From positions 62,001-126,000 of the forward strand of contig MKUP01000026.1 of assembly GCA_001898625.1 (NCBI GenBank): a DNA stretch of 64,000 bases. The letters run 5' to 3'. The stretch comes from Burkholderiales bacterium 67-32 (GTDB taxonomy: Bacteria > Pseudomonadota > Gammaproteobacteria > Burkholderiales > Burkholderiaceae_B). The position numbers and the translations under genes are program-made. The notes under the pieces are model-generated. The model was not told the origin of the DNA. It worked only from the letters and a program-made list of their open reading frames with translations, and made no database searches. Below are positions 46,702 to 56,207 of the stretch, piece after piece (position 1 is the first letter of the stretch; each line of letters begins with the position of its first letter).

Positions 46702-47577
46702 CTAGCGACGCAGTCCACGCGGCGCGATGCCGAAGCGTTTCTGGAAAGCCTTGGAGAAGTGCGAGTCGCTGTAGCCGGCGGCGAACGCGGCCTGGGCCAC
46801 GGTGCACCGGCCGGCGGCCAGCATGCGATAGGCGAGTTCGAGGCGCTGGTCGCGCACGAACTGATAGACGGTGCAGCCGAACACGGTCCGGAACCCTCGC
46901 GTGAGCGTCGTGACGTTCAGGCCGACCTGGCGCCCCAGGGCCGCCAGGCCAGGCGGCTCGGAAAGCTGTTCGAGCAATCGCGCGCGGGCCTCGTGCAGTG
47001 CGTCGAGCTGGCGCGGCGACAGCTTGAGCGCATCGGCCTGGGACGGTTCGGCGGCGGGTGCGAGTTCCAGGCCGGCCAGCACGGTGGCGGTCAATTCCAG
47101 GGCCTTGCCGGCCAGGTAGAGGTCGCGCAGGTTCCCGCGCAGGGGGCAGGCCAGCAACTGCCGGCCCAGGGCCTGCAGGATCCGGTTGGCCTGCCGGTCG
47201 AGGAAGAACGGGGCATCGGCGCCGTTGCGCTGGCGGGCATGCCGGCCGATGTCGAGGTCCAGGCTTCCCTGCAGCGCTTCCTCGGGCATGCGCACGGCCA
47301 CGTAGCGCAGCGGCGAGGCGGCATGGAAGGCATGGCTGACGGTGAACGGGCTGCGGCTCAGGCTGAGGTGGACCGCGGGTCCCTTCAAGCCCACCTGCCG
47401 GTGTTTTTGCATCGAGTAACGCAGTTCCCCGCCCAGCAGCAGGACCAGCTTCAACCCGGCTTCATTCTGCTCGGTAATGGCCTGGTCGTGATCCGCGCGC
47501 AATATACCGCCGCTGATGGACAGCGAGGCGGTCATCGCGGGGACATGCCATTGTTCGGGCATCGGAGCGGATATCAT
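46702..47577 (-). CDS. AraC-family regulator (PchR/AlcR-like)
   Basis: This 291-residue regulator probably activates the downstream receptor operon when the siderophore is present. The C-terminal 100 residues form two helix-turn-helix motifs: LSEPPGLAALGRQVGLNVTTLTRGFRTVFGCTVYQFVRDQRLELAYRML, then TVAQAAFAAGYSDSHFSKAFQKRFGIAPRGLRR. The N-terminal sensor domain resembles PchR and AlcR. The listed ATG at 47577 has no ribosome site, and the Fur-like site starts 7 bp upstream of it. The internal ATG at 47562 is possible. It is separated from the receptor by 115 bp and transcribed on the same strand. Confidence 0.88.
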   Translation of the reverse strand: MISAPMPEQWHVPAMTASLSISGGILRADHDQAITEQNEAGLKLVLLLGGELRYSMQKHRQVGLKGPAVHLSLSRSPFTVSHAFHAASPLRYVAVRMPEEALQGSLDLDIGRHARQRNGADAPFFLDRQANRILQALGRQLLACPLRGNLRDLYLAGKALELTATVLAGLELAPAAEPSQADALKLSPRQLDALHEARARLLEQLSEPPGLAALGRQVGLNVTTLTRGFRTVFGCTVYQFVRDQRLELAYRMLAAGRCTVAQAAFAAGYSDSHFSKAFQKRFGIAPRGLRR

Positions 47578-47583
47578 GATTTT

Positions 47584-47605
47584 GAATGAGAATCGTTCTT
47601 GATTC
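47584..47605 (-). promoter_or_regulatory. Fur-box-like site upstream of the AraC regulator
   Basis: GAATGAGAATCGTTCTTGAT (47584-47603) is an imperfect palindrome centred on AGAA-tcg-TTCT, of the kind bound by Fur. It lies directly before the regulator start codon, so Fur would block the regulator when iron is sufficient. Confidence 0.6.
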
Positions 47606-47623
47606 TACATGCCCGCTCCATGA

Positions 47624-47653
47624 CCGTCATGTGTTCTGTCATGGTCATGTCAT
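47624..47653 (+). promoter_or_regulatory. Pho box upstream of pstS, with a third half-site
   Basis: CTGTCATGGTCATGTCAT (47636-47653) is a full PhoB-type site. An extra half-site CCGTCAT (47624-47630) precedes it at near helical-turn spacing, so PhoB could bind in tandem. A -10-like TAATCT (47664-47669) follows 10 bp after the site. The pstS ATG is 62 bp downstream. Confidence 0.75.
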
Positions 47654-47715
47654 ATTTGCTACGTAATCTGACGCCGTCGTGAGCTTTACCTCCCACAAAA
47701 GCAGAGGACCTGCAA

Positions 47716-48756
47716 ATGTTCAAACTCGTATTCAAGCAAGTTTCGGTGGGCGTCGTGCTGGGCGTTGCCGCGTTGTCCGCGCAAGCCGCCGATATCACCG
47801 GTGCCGGCGCGTCGTTCCCTTACCCCATCTACGCCAAGTGGGCCTCGGACTACAAGGCCGCCACGGGCAACACCGTGAACTACCAGTCCATCGGTTCGGG
47901 CGGCGGCCAGAAGCAGATCATCGCCAAGACCGTGGATTTCGGCGCCTCGGATGATCCGATGAGCGGCGACGACCTGGCCAAGAACGGCCTGGTCCAGTTC
48001 CCGGCCGTGATCGGCGGCATCGTTCCCGTCGTCAACCTGCAAGGCATCCAGCCCGGCCAACTGAAGTTCACCGGTGCGCTGCTGGCCGACATCTACCTGG
48101 GCAAGGTCAAGAAGTGGAACGACGAGGCCATCGCCAAGCTGAACCCCGGCGTGAACCTGCCTGCCGCCGACATCATCGTCGTCCACCGTTCGGACGGCTC
48201 GGGCACGACCTTCGGCTGGACCAACTACCTGTCCAAGGTTTCCGCCGACTGGAAGTCGTCCGTGGGTGAGGGCAAGGCCGTCAAGTGGCCCGCCGGCCAG
48301 GGTGGCAAGGGCAACGAAGGCGTCGCCAACTACGTCAAGCAGTTCGCCGGCGCCATCGGCTACGTCGAATACGCCTACGCCAAGCAGAACAAGCTGTCGC
48401 ACGGCCAGGTCCAGAACAAGGACGGCAAGTTCGTCCAGCCGGAAGAGGCCGCCTTCGCCGCCGCCGCCGCGAACGCCGACTGGAAGAGCGCGCCGGGCAT
48501 GGGCGTGATCCTGAACAACGAGCCGGGCGACAAGAGCTGGCCCATCACCAGCGCCACCTTCATCCTGATGCACAAGGCTCAGGACAAGCCGACGCAAGGT
48601 GCCGAAGTCCTGAAGTTCTTCGACTGGGCCTTCAAGAACGGCAAGAAGTCGGCTTCCGAGCTGGACTACGTGGCGCTGCCCGACGCGGTGACGACGCAGA
48701 TCCGCACGCTGTGGAAGTCCGACATCAAGGACACCAGCGGCAAGTCGCTGTACTGA
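47716..48756 (+). CDS. pstS: Phosphate ABC transporter, periplasmic binding protein PstS
   Basis: This 346-residue high-affinity phosphate-binding protein has ATG 47716 preceded by AGAGGA. The signal peptide ends ALSAQA|ADITGAGASFPYPIYAKWA, the usual PstS start with the phosphate-binding T-G-A-G-A-S-F loop. YQSIGSGGGQKQI, VDFGASDDPMSGDDL and VVHRSDGSGTTFGWTNYLSKV supply further phosphate ligands. It is controlled by the Pho-box-like site upstream. A strong stem-loop follows it, which would keep PstS above the membrane components. Confidence 0.97.
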   Translation: MFKLVFKQVSVGVVLGVAALSAQAADITGAGASFPYPIYAKWASDYKAATGNTVNYQSIGSGGGQKQIIAKTVDFGASDDPMSGDDLAKNGLVQFPAVIGGIVPVVNLQGIQPGQLKFTGALLADIYLGKVKKWNDEAIAKLNPGVNLPAADIIVVHRSDGSGTTFGWTNYLSKVSADWKSSVGEGKAVKWPAGQGGKGNEGVANYVKQFAGAIGYVEYAYAKQNKLSHGQVQNKDGKFVQPEEAAFAAAAANADWKSAPGMGVILNNEPGDKSWPITSATFILMHKAQDKPTQGAEVLKFFDWAFKNGKKSASELDYVALPDAVTTQIRTLWKSDIKDTSGKSLY

Positions 48757-48781
48757 TCTGCCGAGGTGCCATAGTGGCGTG

Positions 48782-48816
48782 AAACGGGGCCGGGCGGAGT
48801 CGTCCGCCCCGTTTTT
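48782..48816 (+). terminator. Stem-loop with T-tract between pstS and pstC (partial terminator)
   Basis: AAACGGGGC (48782-48790) pairs with GCCCCGTTT (48806-48814), with alternative inner pairing GGGCGGA/TCCGCCC, followed by TT. It sits between pstS and pstC with the operon continuing, so incomplete termination is expected, as known for other binding-protein genes. Confidence 0.7.
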
Positions 48817-48866
48817 CGCGTCTTCAGGCCCCCTGGTTCGACCTGTCTCCCTTTCCGGAAACTCCC

Positions 48867-49892
48867 ATGAGCGCGGTCCTTGATAACATTTCGGGCGAGA
48901 TTCGAGGAAATTCTTCCTCCGAGCCGACTACTACCGGGAATACGCCCCCGATGAAGAAAAACCGTAACGCGGCCATGGACGCGTTGTTCAAGAACCTGAC
49001 CCGGTTCTTCGCCTTTGCCGTGCTGAGCCTGCTGGCTGCCATCCTGGTGTCGCTGGTCGTGGGCAGCCAGATCACGCTCGAGAAATACGGCATTTCGTTC
49101 CTGTGGTCCTCCGAATGGGACCCGGTCAACAATGAATACGGCGCGCTGGTGCCCATCGTCGGCACGCTCGTCACCTCGGCCATCGCGCTCTTGATCGCGG
49201 TGCCGGTATCGTTCGGCATCGCGCTGTTCCTGACCGAGCTGTCGCCCACCTGGCTGCGCCGGCCGCTGGGCACCGCGGTCGAAATGCTGGCGGCGATCCC
49301 CTCCATCATCTACGGCATGTGGGGTTTGTTCGTCTTCGCCCCGCTGTTCAAGGAATACGTGCAGCCCTTCCTGATCGCCACGCTGGGCAACATCCCGGGC
49401 GCGGGCATCCTGTTCCAGGGCCCGGCCTTCGGCATAGGCGTGTTCACCGCCGGCATCATCCTGGCGGTGATGATCATTCCCTTCATCACCGCCGTGATGC
49501 GCGATGTGTTCGAACTCGTTCCGGCCATGCTGAAGGAATCGGCCTACGGGCTGGGCGCGACCACCTGGGAGGTCGTCTCCCGCGTGGTGCTGCCGTTCAC
49601 CAAGGTCGGCGCGGTCGGCGGCATCATGCTGGGACTGGGGCGGGCGCTGGGCGAGACCATGGCCGTGACCTTCGTCATCGGCAACGCCTACCGGCTGTCC
49701 GGTTCGCTGTTCGCGCCGGGTAACTCGATCGCTTCGTCGCTGGCCAACGAATTCGCCGAGGCCTCGGACGACGTGCACCTGTCGGCGCTGATCGAGCTGG
49801 GCCTGATCCTTTTCCTCATCACCACCATCGTGCTCGCCTGCTCGAAGCTGTTGCTGCTGCGTCTGGCGAAGAGCGAAGGCGCCCGGTCCTAA
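48867..49892 (+). CDS. pstC: Phosphate ABC transporter permease PstC
   Basis: This 341-residue inner-membrane permease has six predicted helices; the first is [25 protein letters not shown] near residue 50. The binding-protein-dependent transport signature is visible in [52 protein letters not shown], the EAA loop that contacts PstB. The N-terminal 35 residues are hydrophilic and Ser/Thr-rich; an internal ATG at 48951 ([10 protein letters not shown]) is an alternative start. Confidence 0.95.
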   Translation: MSAVLDNISGEIRGNSSSEPTTTGNTPPMKKNRNAAMDALFKNLTRFFAFAVLSLLAAILVSLVVGSQITLEKYGISFLWSSEWDPVNNEYGALVPIVGTLVTSAIALLIAVPVSFGIALFLTELSPTWLRRPLGTAVEMLAAIPSIIYGMWGLFVFAPLFKEYVQPFLIATLGNIPGAGILFQGPAFGIGVFTAGIILAVMIIPFITAVMRDVFELVPAMLKESAYGLGATTWEVVSRVVLPFTKVGAVGGIMLGLGRALGETMAVTFVIGNAYRLSGSLFAPGNSIASSLANEFAEASDDVHLSALIELGLILFLITTIVLACSKLLLLRLAKSEGARS

Positions 49893-49901
49893 GGAGCCGC
49901 G

Positions 49902-50759
49902 ATGTCCGTCATCACCATGCAGAACACCGTCTACCGCCGCCGCCGGCTGACCAACAAGGTCATGCTGACCCTGTCGGCGGTCGCCCTGGTGTTCGGCCTC
50001 TTCTGGCTGTTCTGGATCATCCTGACCCTGCTGTCCAAGGGCGCCGCGGCGATCTCGCCCGCGTTGTTCACCGAGATCACGCCGCCCCCCGGCCAGAGCG
50101 GGGGCCTGCTCAACGCGCTGCTGGGCAGCATCATGATGGCCGGCATGGGCACGCTGATCGGCACGCCCATCGGCATCCTGGCCGGCACCTACCTGGCCGA
50201 GTACGGCCAGCGAGGCTGGCTGGCCCCGGCCACGCGCTTCATCAACGACGTGCTGCTGTCGGCGCCGTCGATCGTGATCGGCCTGTTCATCTACACCGTG
50301 TTCGTCGCGCGCATCCAGCATTTCTCGGGCTGGGCGGGCACGCTGGCCCTGGCCGTGATCGTGATCCCGGTCGTGGTCCGCACCACCGACGACATGCTCA
50401 AGCTGGTGCCCAACAGCCTGCGCGAGGCTTGCATCGCGCTGGGCTGCCCGCACTGGAAGATGATCACCATGGTGTGCTATCGCGCCGCGCGCTCGGGCAT
50501 CGTCACCGGCATCCTGCTGGCCGTGGCCCGCATCGCCGGCGAGACCGCGCCGCTGCTGTTCACCGCGCTGAACAACCAGTTCCTGTCGTTCAACATGAAC
50601 GCCCCCATGGCCAACCTGCCCGTCACCATCTTCCAGTTCGCGATGAGCCCCTTCGCCGACTGGCAGCGCCTGGCCTGGGCCGGCGCGACGCTGATCACGC
50701 TGCTGGTCCTGGCCATCAACATCATTGCTCGCATCATGTTCCGCAAACAGGCCGCCTGA
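49902..50759 (+). CDS. pstA: Phosphate ABC transporter permease PstA
   Basis: This 285-residue permease partner of PstC has ATG 49902 with AAGGAG upstream, 9 bp after pstC. Six helices are visible from [25 protein letters not shown]. The EAA loop is [50 protein letters not shown]. The opening [11 protein letters not shown] is basic and cytoplasmic. Length is normal. Confidence 0.96.
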   Translation: MSVITMQNTVYRRRRLTNKVMLTLSAVALVFGLFWLFWIILTLLSKGAAAISPALFTEITPPPGQSGGLLNALLGSIMMAGMGTLIGTPIGILAGTYLAEYGQRGWLAPATRFINDVLLSAPSIVIGLFIYTVFVARIQHFSGWAGTLALAVIVIPVVVRTTDDMLKLVPNSLREACIALGCPHWKMITMVCYRAARSGIVTGILLAVARIAGETAPLLFTALNNQFLSFNMNAPMANLPVTIFQFAMSPFADWQRLAWAGATLITLLVLAINIIARIMFRKQAA

Positions 50760-50783
50760 CGCCCGCGACAAATCGGACACGCC

Positions 50784-51560
<777 letters not shown>

Positions 51561-51572
51561 GCCTTCCCGCGT

Positions 51573-51606
51573 GCGCGCCGGCATCCGGTTACGGTGCCGG
51601 TCGCGC
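51573..51606 (+). other. GC-rich hairpin after pstB
   Basis: GCGCG+CCGGCATC (51573-51585) pairs with GGTGCCGG+(T)CGCGC (51593-51606): a 13-bp stem with one bulge and a 7-nt loop. It has no T-tract, so it is more likely a 3'-end stabiliser or Rho-linked structure marking the end of the pst operon. Confidence 0.45.
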
Positions 51607-51640
51607 CCGGCGGGCCGATGGGGTACATTCGGGAACGAGA

Positions 51641-53134
51641 ATGTACAAGAAACTCATCGTCCTCGTTGCCGCCCTGGCCGGCCTCCTTGGCGTCCTGAAC
51701 GCCTCCGCGCAATATTCCGTCCAGGCCGTCCCCAACCCGAAGAGTCAGGGCAGCGACCACTACGTCAGCGACCCGGACGGCAGGCTGAGCGGCGATGCCG
51801 TCGCGAAACTGGACGCGATCAGCGCCGGCATCGAACGGAACAACGGCAGCGAGTTCGCCATCGTGGTCGTGGGCGACTACCAGGGGGCCAGCGATTTCAG
51901 CTTCGCGCTGGATCTGTTTAACCACTGGGGCATCGGCAAGCAGGGCAGCGACAACGGCCTGCTGCTGTTCCTGGGCATGGACCGGCGGGAGTATCGCTTT
52001 ATCACCGGTTATGGGCTGGAGGGCATTTTTCCCGATGCCTTGCTCAAGCAGATCGGCGAAACCTACCTGGTTCCCTATCTGAAGGCCGGCAATACCGACA
52101 TGGCCGTGCTGGCCACTGCGAAGGCGATCGAAAGCGTATTCCTGTCGCCCAGCCATGTCCTGGAACTGACGAACCTCAAGGCGTATCAGCCCACCTTCTG
52201 GAACCGCCACGCCGTGGCGCTGGAACGGGCGGTCTGGGTGCTGGCGATATTCGCCGCCGGGTTCGGCTGGATCAGCCTGGCGCGCAGGCGCGTCCTGAAG
52301 AAATTCGGCATCAAGCGCACGCGCTACCGTGGCCATGCTTTCTGGTTCGCCCTGTTCTTCTTCCTGCTGCTCCTGTTCCTGAGCCTGTTCGTATTCGTGA
52401 TCCTGGAGATCGTGGAGCGCGTGTACCGGGTCGACAACCTGCCGTACTTTCTGGCCGTGTTCGGGACCTTCGTGCTCCTGTTCCATTACTCCGGATCGGT
52501 GCAGTTCCTCAAGAAAAGCACCAAGGATCCGAAAACCGGCCTGGACATGGGCGTCGCGTTCACGCGCCTGGCCCTGGTGCCGCTACTGCTGTCGCCGCTG
52601 TCCTACAAGGCCTACTACGATCTTGGGAGAAACAGCAAGCGTGCCCGCCTGCGGGATACCCCGCCGGCCGGCACGGGGAAATGGTCCCGCTTGAATCGCG
52701 ATGCGCTCAAGCCCGCGAAACTCAATGCGTATCTGAGCCGGCAGCAACTGGCGGAAGAAAAGCTGGGCGCCAAGTCCTACGAGATCTGGCTGAACGAGGA
52801 AACCGGCCGGACGCACATCGCCGCTTTCGACGGCGAGAAGATCTCGAAATACGAGGTTTGCCCGAAATGCCATGGACAGACCCTGGCGCCTCCCGCCATC
52901 AAGGTTCGCCAGCGGGCGACCCGGACCTCGACCGGGGTGGGAGAGCGCATGCGGACGTGCGCCTTCTGCAATCACGCCGTATCTCTGGGCATGGTGACGC
53001 TGGCCGCACTGGCCAGCCGCAGCAGCTCCGGTTCCGGTTCGGGAGGCGGGGGCGGCAGTTCCGGGGGCGGTAGTTCGGGAAGCAGTTTCGGGGGCGGGTC
53101 CAGCGGAGGGGGCGGCGCGGGCGGCCGGTGGTAG
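51641..53134 (+). CDS. TPM-domain (YgcG-like) membrane protein with zinc-ribbon-like cysteines and Gly/Ser tail
   Basis: This 497-residue exported membrane protein begins with a signal peptide (LIVLVAALAGLLGVLNASA). The TPM domain follows at about residues 35-165: DHYVSDPDGRLSGDAVAKLDAISAGIERNNGSEFAIVVVGDY, FALDLFNHWGIGKQGSDNGLLLFLGMDRREYRFITGYGLEGIFPD. Membrane segments occur at about 195-215, 232-260 and 270-290. A cytoplasmic region carries CPKCHGQ and CAFCNHA, a likely zinc ribbon (about residues 408-450). The C-terminal 40 residues are almost pure Gly/Ser and end GGAGGRW, as in YgcG proteins. Its function is unknown. It is not obviously part of the pst operon. Confidence 0.8.
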   Translation: MYKKLIVLVAALAGLLGVLNASAQYSVQAVPNPKSQGSDHYVSDPDGRLSGDAVAKLDAISAGIERNNGSEFAIVVVGDYQGASDFSFALDLFNHWGIGKQGSDNGLLLFLGMDRREYRFITGYGLEGIFPDALLKQIGETYLVPYLKAGNTDMAVLATAKAIESVFLSPSHVLELTNLKAYQPTFWNRHAVALERAVWVLAIFAAGFGWISLARRRVLKKFGIKRTRYRGHAFWFALFFFLLLLFLSLFVFVILEIVERVYRVDNLPYFLAVFGTFVLLFHYSGSVQFLKKSTKDPKTGLDMGVAFTRLALVPLLLSPLSYKAYYDLGRNSKRARLRDTPPAGTGKWSRLNRDALKPAKLNAYLSRQQLAEEKLGAKSYEIWLNEETGRTHIAAFDGEKISKYEVCPKCHGQTLAPPAIKVRQRATRTSTGVGERMRTCAFCNHAVSLGMVTLAALASRSSSGSGSGGGGGSSGGGSSGSSFGGGSSGGGGAGGRW

Positions 53135-53151
53135 CCGCCCTTGCGCACCTG

Positions 53152-55095
53152 CTAGTACGACAGCGTATCCAGGCTGATCCAGCCCCGGACGTCGACGATA
53201 CCCACGCGGGCGTGGGCGCCCGAGGGCAATGAGTCGCGCGTGCCACGGGAGATCCGCTGCTTGTCGGTGACCGGTACGAAAGGCACCGCCGCACTGGCTA
53301 GCGGCGCGATCCAGTGGCCCAGATCGTTCTCGTCCTGGACCAACCAGAGCGGCTGTACCGAGGCCTGCTCGGGCACGCCCTGCGGGCGCGCTACGCCTGC
53401 GGAGTCGTTGTTGCCCAGGGCATTCAGGAACCCGGTGATGCGCAGCACGCCGGATTCCGCGGCATCCGACACGATCAGCAGGCCCCGCTGCAGGCGGCGT
53501 TCGTCGTCGGCGGGGAGGTCGTCGTCGGGGGCGTCGTTGCGCAGGGTGACAGGGATCAGGAAGTTCTCGGGGGAGTCGATCGCGAAGCGTATGCCGTCCG
53601 GCAGCGCGGAGAAGTAGACGGGCGTGCCGGCGTCGTCCAGGTGGAACCAGCCTTGCATGAAGGACGTATCGACAAGATGGTCGACGGTGCTGTCCGTCAG
53701 CGGCTTGATGGCGGTGATCCAGCCGGCGGCGTTCTGGACCGCGGCGAAGTCCTGGGCCACGAGCGCGCGGTCCACGGCGTTCAACGGTGCCTGGACCGAG
53801 GTCGGCGCCTGCGGGGTGCCGTCGTGCCAGTCGATGACGCCTATGGTGGGCAGGGGCAGCCGGGTGTTGTCGGTGCCGATGTCGGAGTGTTGCCGGATGA
53901 AGCCGCGCTGGGTCTCGGAGACGAAGGACAGCGAAGTGTAGGTCTTCGTGTCGGTCGAGGTCTCGGCCACGCGCTGCGGCAGGTAGAAGGTCAGGCCCGA
54001 GAGGTTGGAGAAGGCTTCCGTGTGTTTCTGATGGACCACCGCCTGTTCCAGGGCCTGCGTCAGCCGTTCCCGCTGTCCGTCGGCCAGCCTGAGGCTGCCC
54101 CAGTCGAACATGCGCAGGTCGACCAGCTCCGTCGGCCCGGGGGACAAGAGGACGGAGCCGAAGATGAAGGCCTTGGCGCGCGCTTCGGCGATGTCGATCC
54201 AGGTCTGCACCGGATCGGCGGCCAGTTGCCCGTTCAGCGTGGCGGCAATGTCGGCCAGCGCCGCGCCCACGCCGTCTATCCGGCCGAGGTCGATCAGCGA
54301 CAGCGTGGCCTCGGCGTTGGGGTCGTCCTTCAACTGCTTGGCGATGAAGGCGTCGACGATGGTGCGGCCGAAGGCCGCGGTGCTGTCGGTGGGGGAGCGG
54401 GTCAGGTGCGACAGCAGCGCGGCCCAGTCCTGGCCGGCGCCGGGTTCGAGTTCCTGCGACCCGATCATGTAGTTAGCGTAGGGAGCGAGGGCCTGGGCGA
54501 CTTCGACCGAGCCCATCAGGCAGGCGTCGAAGCCGACCAGCGCGAGCTTGCGCCCGGCGGCCTGCGTGGCGGGGGCGATGGCGCTGCGTATGTCGTCCAG
54601 CGACAGGGAATGGTGGGTGAACGGATCGGACCCTATGCCGCGGTTGGGGCCGCCGCCGTGGTCCCACAGGACCAGCATGGTCCGCTCGGCCGGGTAGGTC
54701 TTCATGCCCCAGGACACGAAGTCCTGCAAGGTCTGGGCGCGGCCCATGTCCACTTCGCCCAGGTCGTCCAGCACGTCGACCTGCTGGCCGCGCACGCGCT
54801 TGCGCTGGACGGTGCGCCAGCCATCCTTGTCGGCGGCGCCGGTGGTCAGCACGACGTTCACCCGGTCGCTGGGCGCGATGCTCCGCATTTCGTCGATGTT
54901 GCCCGTGGCCGAGCCGTCGTCGCTTTCGAGATTGGTGCCCATCATGTAGACGAGCAGGGTGACGTCGGCCTTGGCGGCAGGCTGGCTGCCGGACCCGCCG
55001 CAACTGACGACGAGCAAGGCCAGCGCGGCAACGGCGAAGACTGATCGCAGGCGGGCCGCGAAGATGCGGAAGGCCGGGAAATCAGGGGCGGACAT
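53152..55095 (-). CDS. Clostripain-family (C11) cysteine peptidase lipoprotein
   Basis: This 647-residue predicted outer- or inner-membrane lipoprotein has lipobox LVVSC with Cys32 after a hydrophobic leader. The C11 peptidase domain starts at about residue 43: DVTLLVYMMGTNLESDDG, then TMLVLWDHGGGPNRGIG with the catalytic His, and LALVGFDACLMGSVEVAQAL with the catalytic Cys, in the order expected for clostripain (PF03415). A large C-terminal region (residues about 390-647) looks beta-rich. It converges on the TPM gene, with 17 bp between stops. The substrate is unknown; such enzymes cleave after Arg or Lys and often need self-processing. Confidence 0.82.
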   Translation of the reverse strand: MSAPDFPAFRIFAARLRSVFAVAALALLVVSCGGSGSQPAAKADVTLLVYMMGTNLESDDGSATGNIDEMRSIAPSDRVNVVLTTGAADKDGWRTVQRKRVRGQQVDVLDDLGEVDMGRAQTLQDFVSWGMKTYPAERTMLVLWDHGGGPNRGIGSDPFTHHSLSLDDIRSAIAPATQAAGRKLALVGFDACLMGSVEVAQALAPYANYMIGSQELEPGAGQDWAALLSHLTRSPTDSTAAFGRTIVDAFIAKQLKDDPNAEATLSLIDLGRIDGVGAALADIAATLNGQLAADPVQTWIDIAEARAKAFIFGSVLLSPGPTELVDLRMFDWGSLRLADGQRERLTQALEQAVVHQKHTEAFSNLSGLTFYLPQRVAETSTDTKTYTSLSFVSETQRGFIRQHSDIGTDNTRLPLPTIGVIDWHDGTPQAPTSVQAPLNAVDRALVAQDFAAVQNAAGWITAIKPLTDSTVDHLVDTSFMQGWFHLDDAGTPVYFSALPDGIRFAIDSPENFLIPVTLRNDAPDDDLPADDERRLQRGLLIVSDAAESGVLRITGFLNALGNNDSAGVARPQGVPEQASVQPLWLVQDENDLGHWIAPLASAAVPFVPVTDKQRISRGTRDSLPSGAHARVGIVDVRGWISLDTLSY

Positions 55096-55162
55096 GCGAC
55101 TATCCTCTTATTGATTGTTTTGGAAGCATCTTGTAACACTATCCGAAGCAATCAGCGAGGCC

Positions 55163-56071
55163 TCAGCGCCTCGGGCGCGGCGCCTGCGCCATCGATTCCC
55201 GCGCGTAGGCCACGAACGAGGCCAGGTAGTCGATCGAGGCATCGGCCTCGCGGGTGCCCAGGAAGATCTGCTTGGCGATACCGTCCCTGCCCAGCTTCAC
55301 GCTGGCCACGGGCATGCGGTCGGCGTATTCTTCGGCCAGCCAGCGCGGCAAGGCCGCTACGCCGCGGTTGCTGGCGACCATCTGCAACATGATGTCCGTC
55401 GTCTCGATGGTCTTGTGGCGGCGCGGCGCGACGCCGGCGGGGCGCAGGAACTGGTTGTAGATGTCCAGGCGATCGGTCTCGACCGGATAGGTGATCAGGG
55501 TCTCGTCCACCAGTTGCTCGGGCTTGACGTAGCGCTGCGCGGCGAAGGGATGGGCGTCCGCCACGACCAGCACCTGCTCGTAGTCGAACACCGGATCGAA
55601 CCGCAGGCCGGGCCGCTTCAGCGGGTCGGGCGTGACGAGGATGTCGATGTCGTAGCCGAACAGGGCGCCTATGCCGCCGAACTGGAAGCGCTGCTTGACG
55701 TCCACGTCCACGTCGGGCCAGCGCGCCAGGTAGGGCGAGACCACCTTGAGCAGCCACTGGTAGCACGGATGGCATTCCATGCCGATGCGCAGGGTGCCAC
55801 GTTCGCCTGCCGCGTACTGCTTCATGCGCGACTCGGCGTGCTCGAACTGTGGCAGCAGTCGCTCGGCCAGCGAGAGCAGGTACTGGCCGGCCTGGGTCAG
55901 CCGCAGGCTGCGGCCTTCGCGGTCCCAGATGGGTGTGCCGAGCTGCTGTTCGATCTTCTTGACGGTATGGCTGAGCGCGGACTGCGTCAGATGCAGGGTG
56001 CCCGCGGCGGCGGTCAGCGATCCCTGGCGGTCGACTTCCCGGATGATGACGAGGTGGATGCGGTCGAGCAT
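55163..56071 (-). CDS. metR: LysR-type regulator MetR
   Basis: This 302-residue regulator is divergent from metE. The N-terminal helix-turn-helix is typical: HLVIIREVDRQGSLTAAAGTLHLTQSALSHTVKKIEQQLG, then REGRSLRLTQAGQYLLSLAERLLPQ. The co-inducer domain (about residues 90-290) contains GTLRIGMECHPCYQWLLKVVSPYLARWPDVDVDV, close to MetR, which senses homocysteine. The divergent arrangement with metE and the inverted repeat between the two genes support MetR identity. Confidence 0.92.
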   Translation of the reverse strand: MLDRIHLVIIREVDRQGSLTAAAGTLHLTQSALSHTVKKIEQQLGTPIWDREGRSLRLTQAGQYLLSLAERLLPQFEHAESRMKQYAAGERGTLRIGMECHPCYQWLLKVVSPYLARWPDVDVDVKQRFQFGGIGALFGYDIDILVTPDPLKRPGLRFDPVFDYEQVLVVADAHPFAAQRYVKPEQLVDETLITYPVETDRLDIYNQFLRPAGVAPRRHKTIETTDIMLQMVASNRGVAALPRWLAEEYADRMPVASVKLGRDGIAKQIFLGTREADASIDYLASFVAYARESMAQAPRPRR

Positions 56072-56111
56072 GGGGCGGTATCCGGCAGTTAATGAATAAA
56101 TATAATGGGTA

Positions 56112-56138
56112 AATGAAATAATGCCATTTTATTTCATT
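56112..56138. promoter_or_regulatory. Inverted repeat between metR and metE (probable MetR operator)
   Basis: AATGAAATAA (56112-56121) and TTATTTCATT (56129-56138) are perfect 10-bp arms around a 7-bp spacer. The arms contain TGAA...TTCA, the core of MetR sites (consensus TGAANNNNNTTCA). The region is strongly AT-rich against the GC-rich background and lies 41 bp from metR and 70 bp from metE. Confidence 0.7.
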
Positions 56139-56207
56139 GATCGATGTCCCTATCATGACTGCCTCCCCGCGTTGTTTCGCGTACTCATTCATCGGATGGC
56201 AGGTCAC

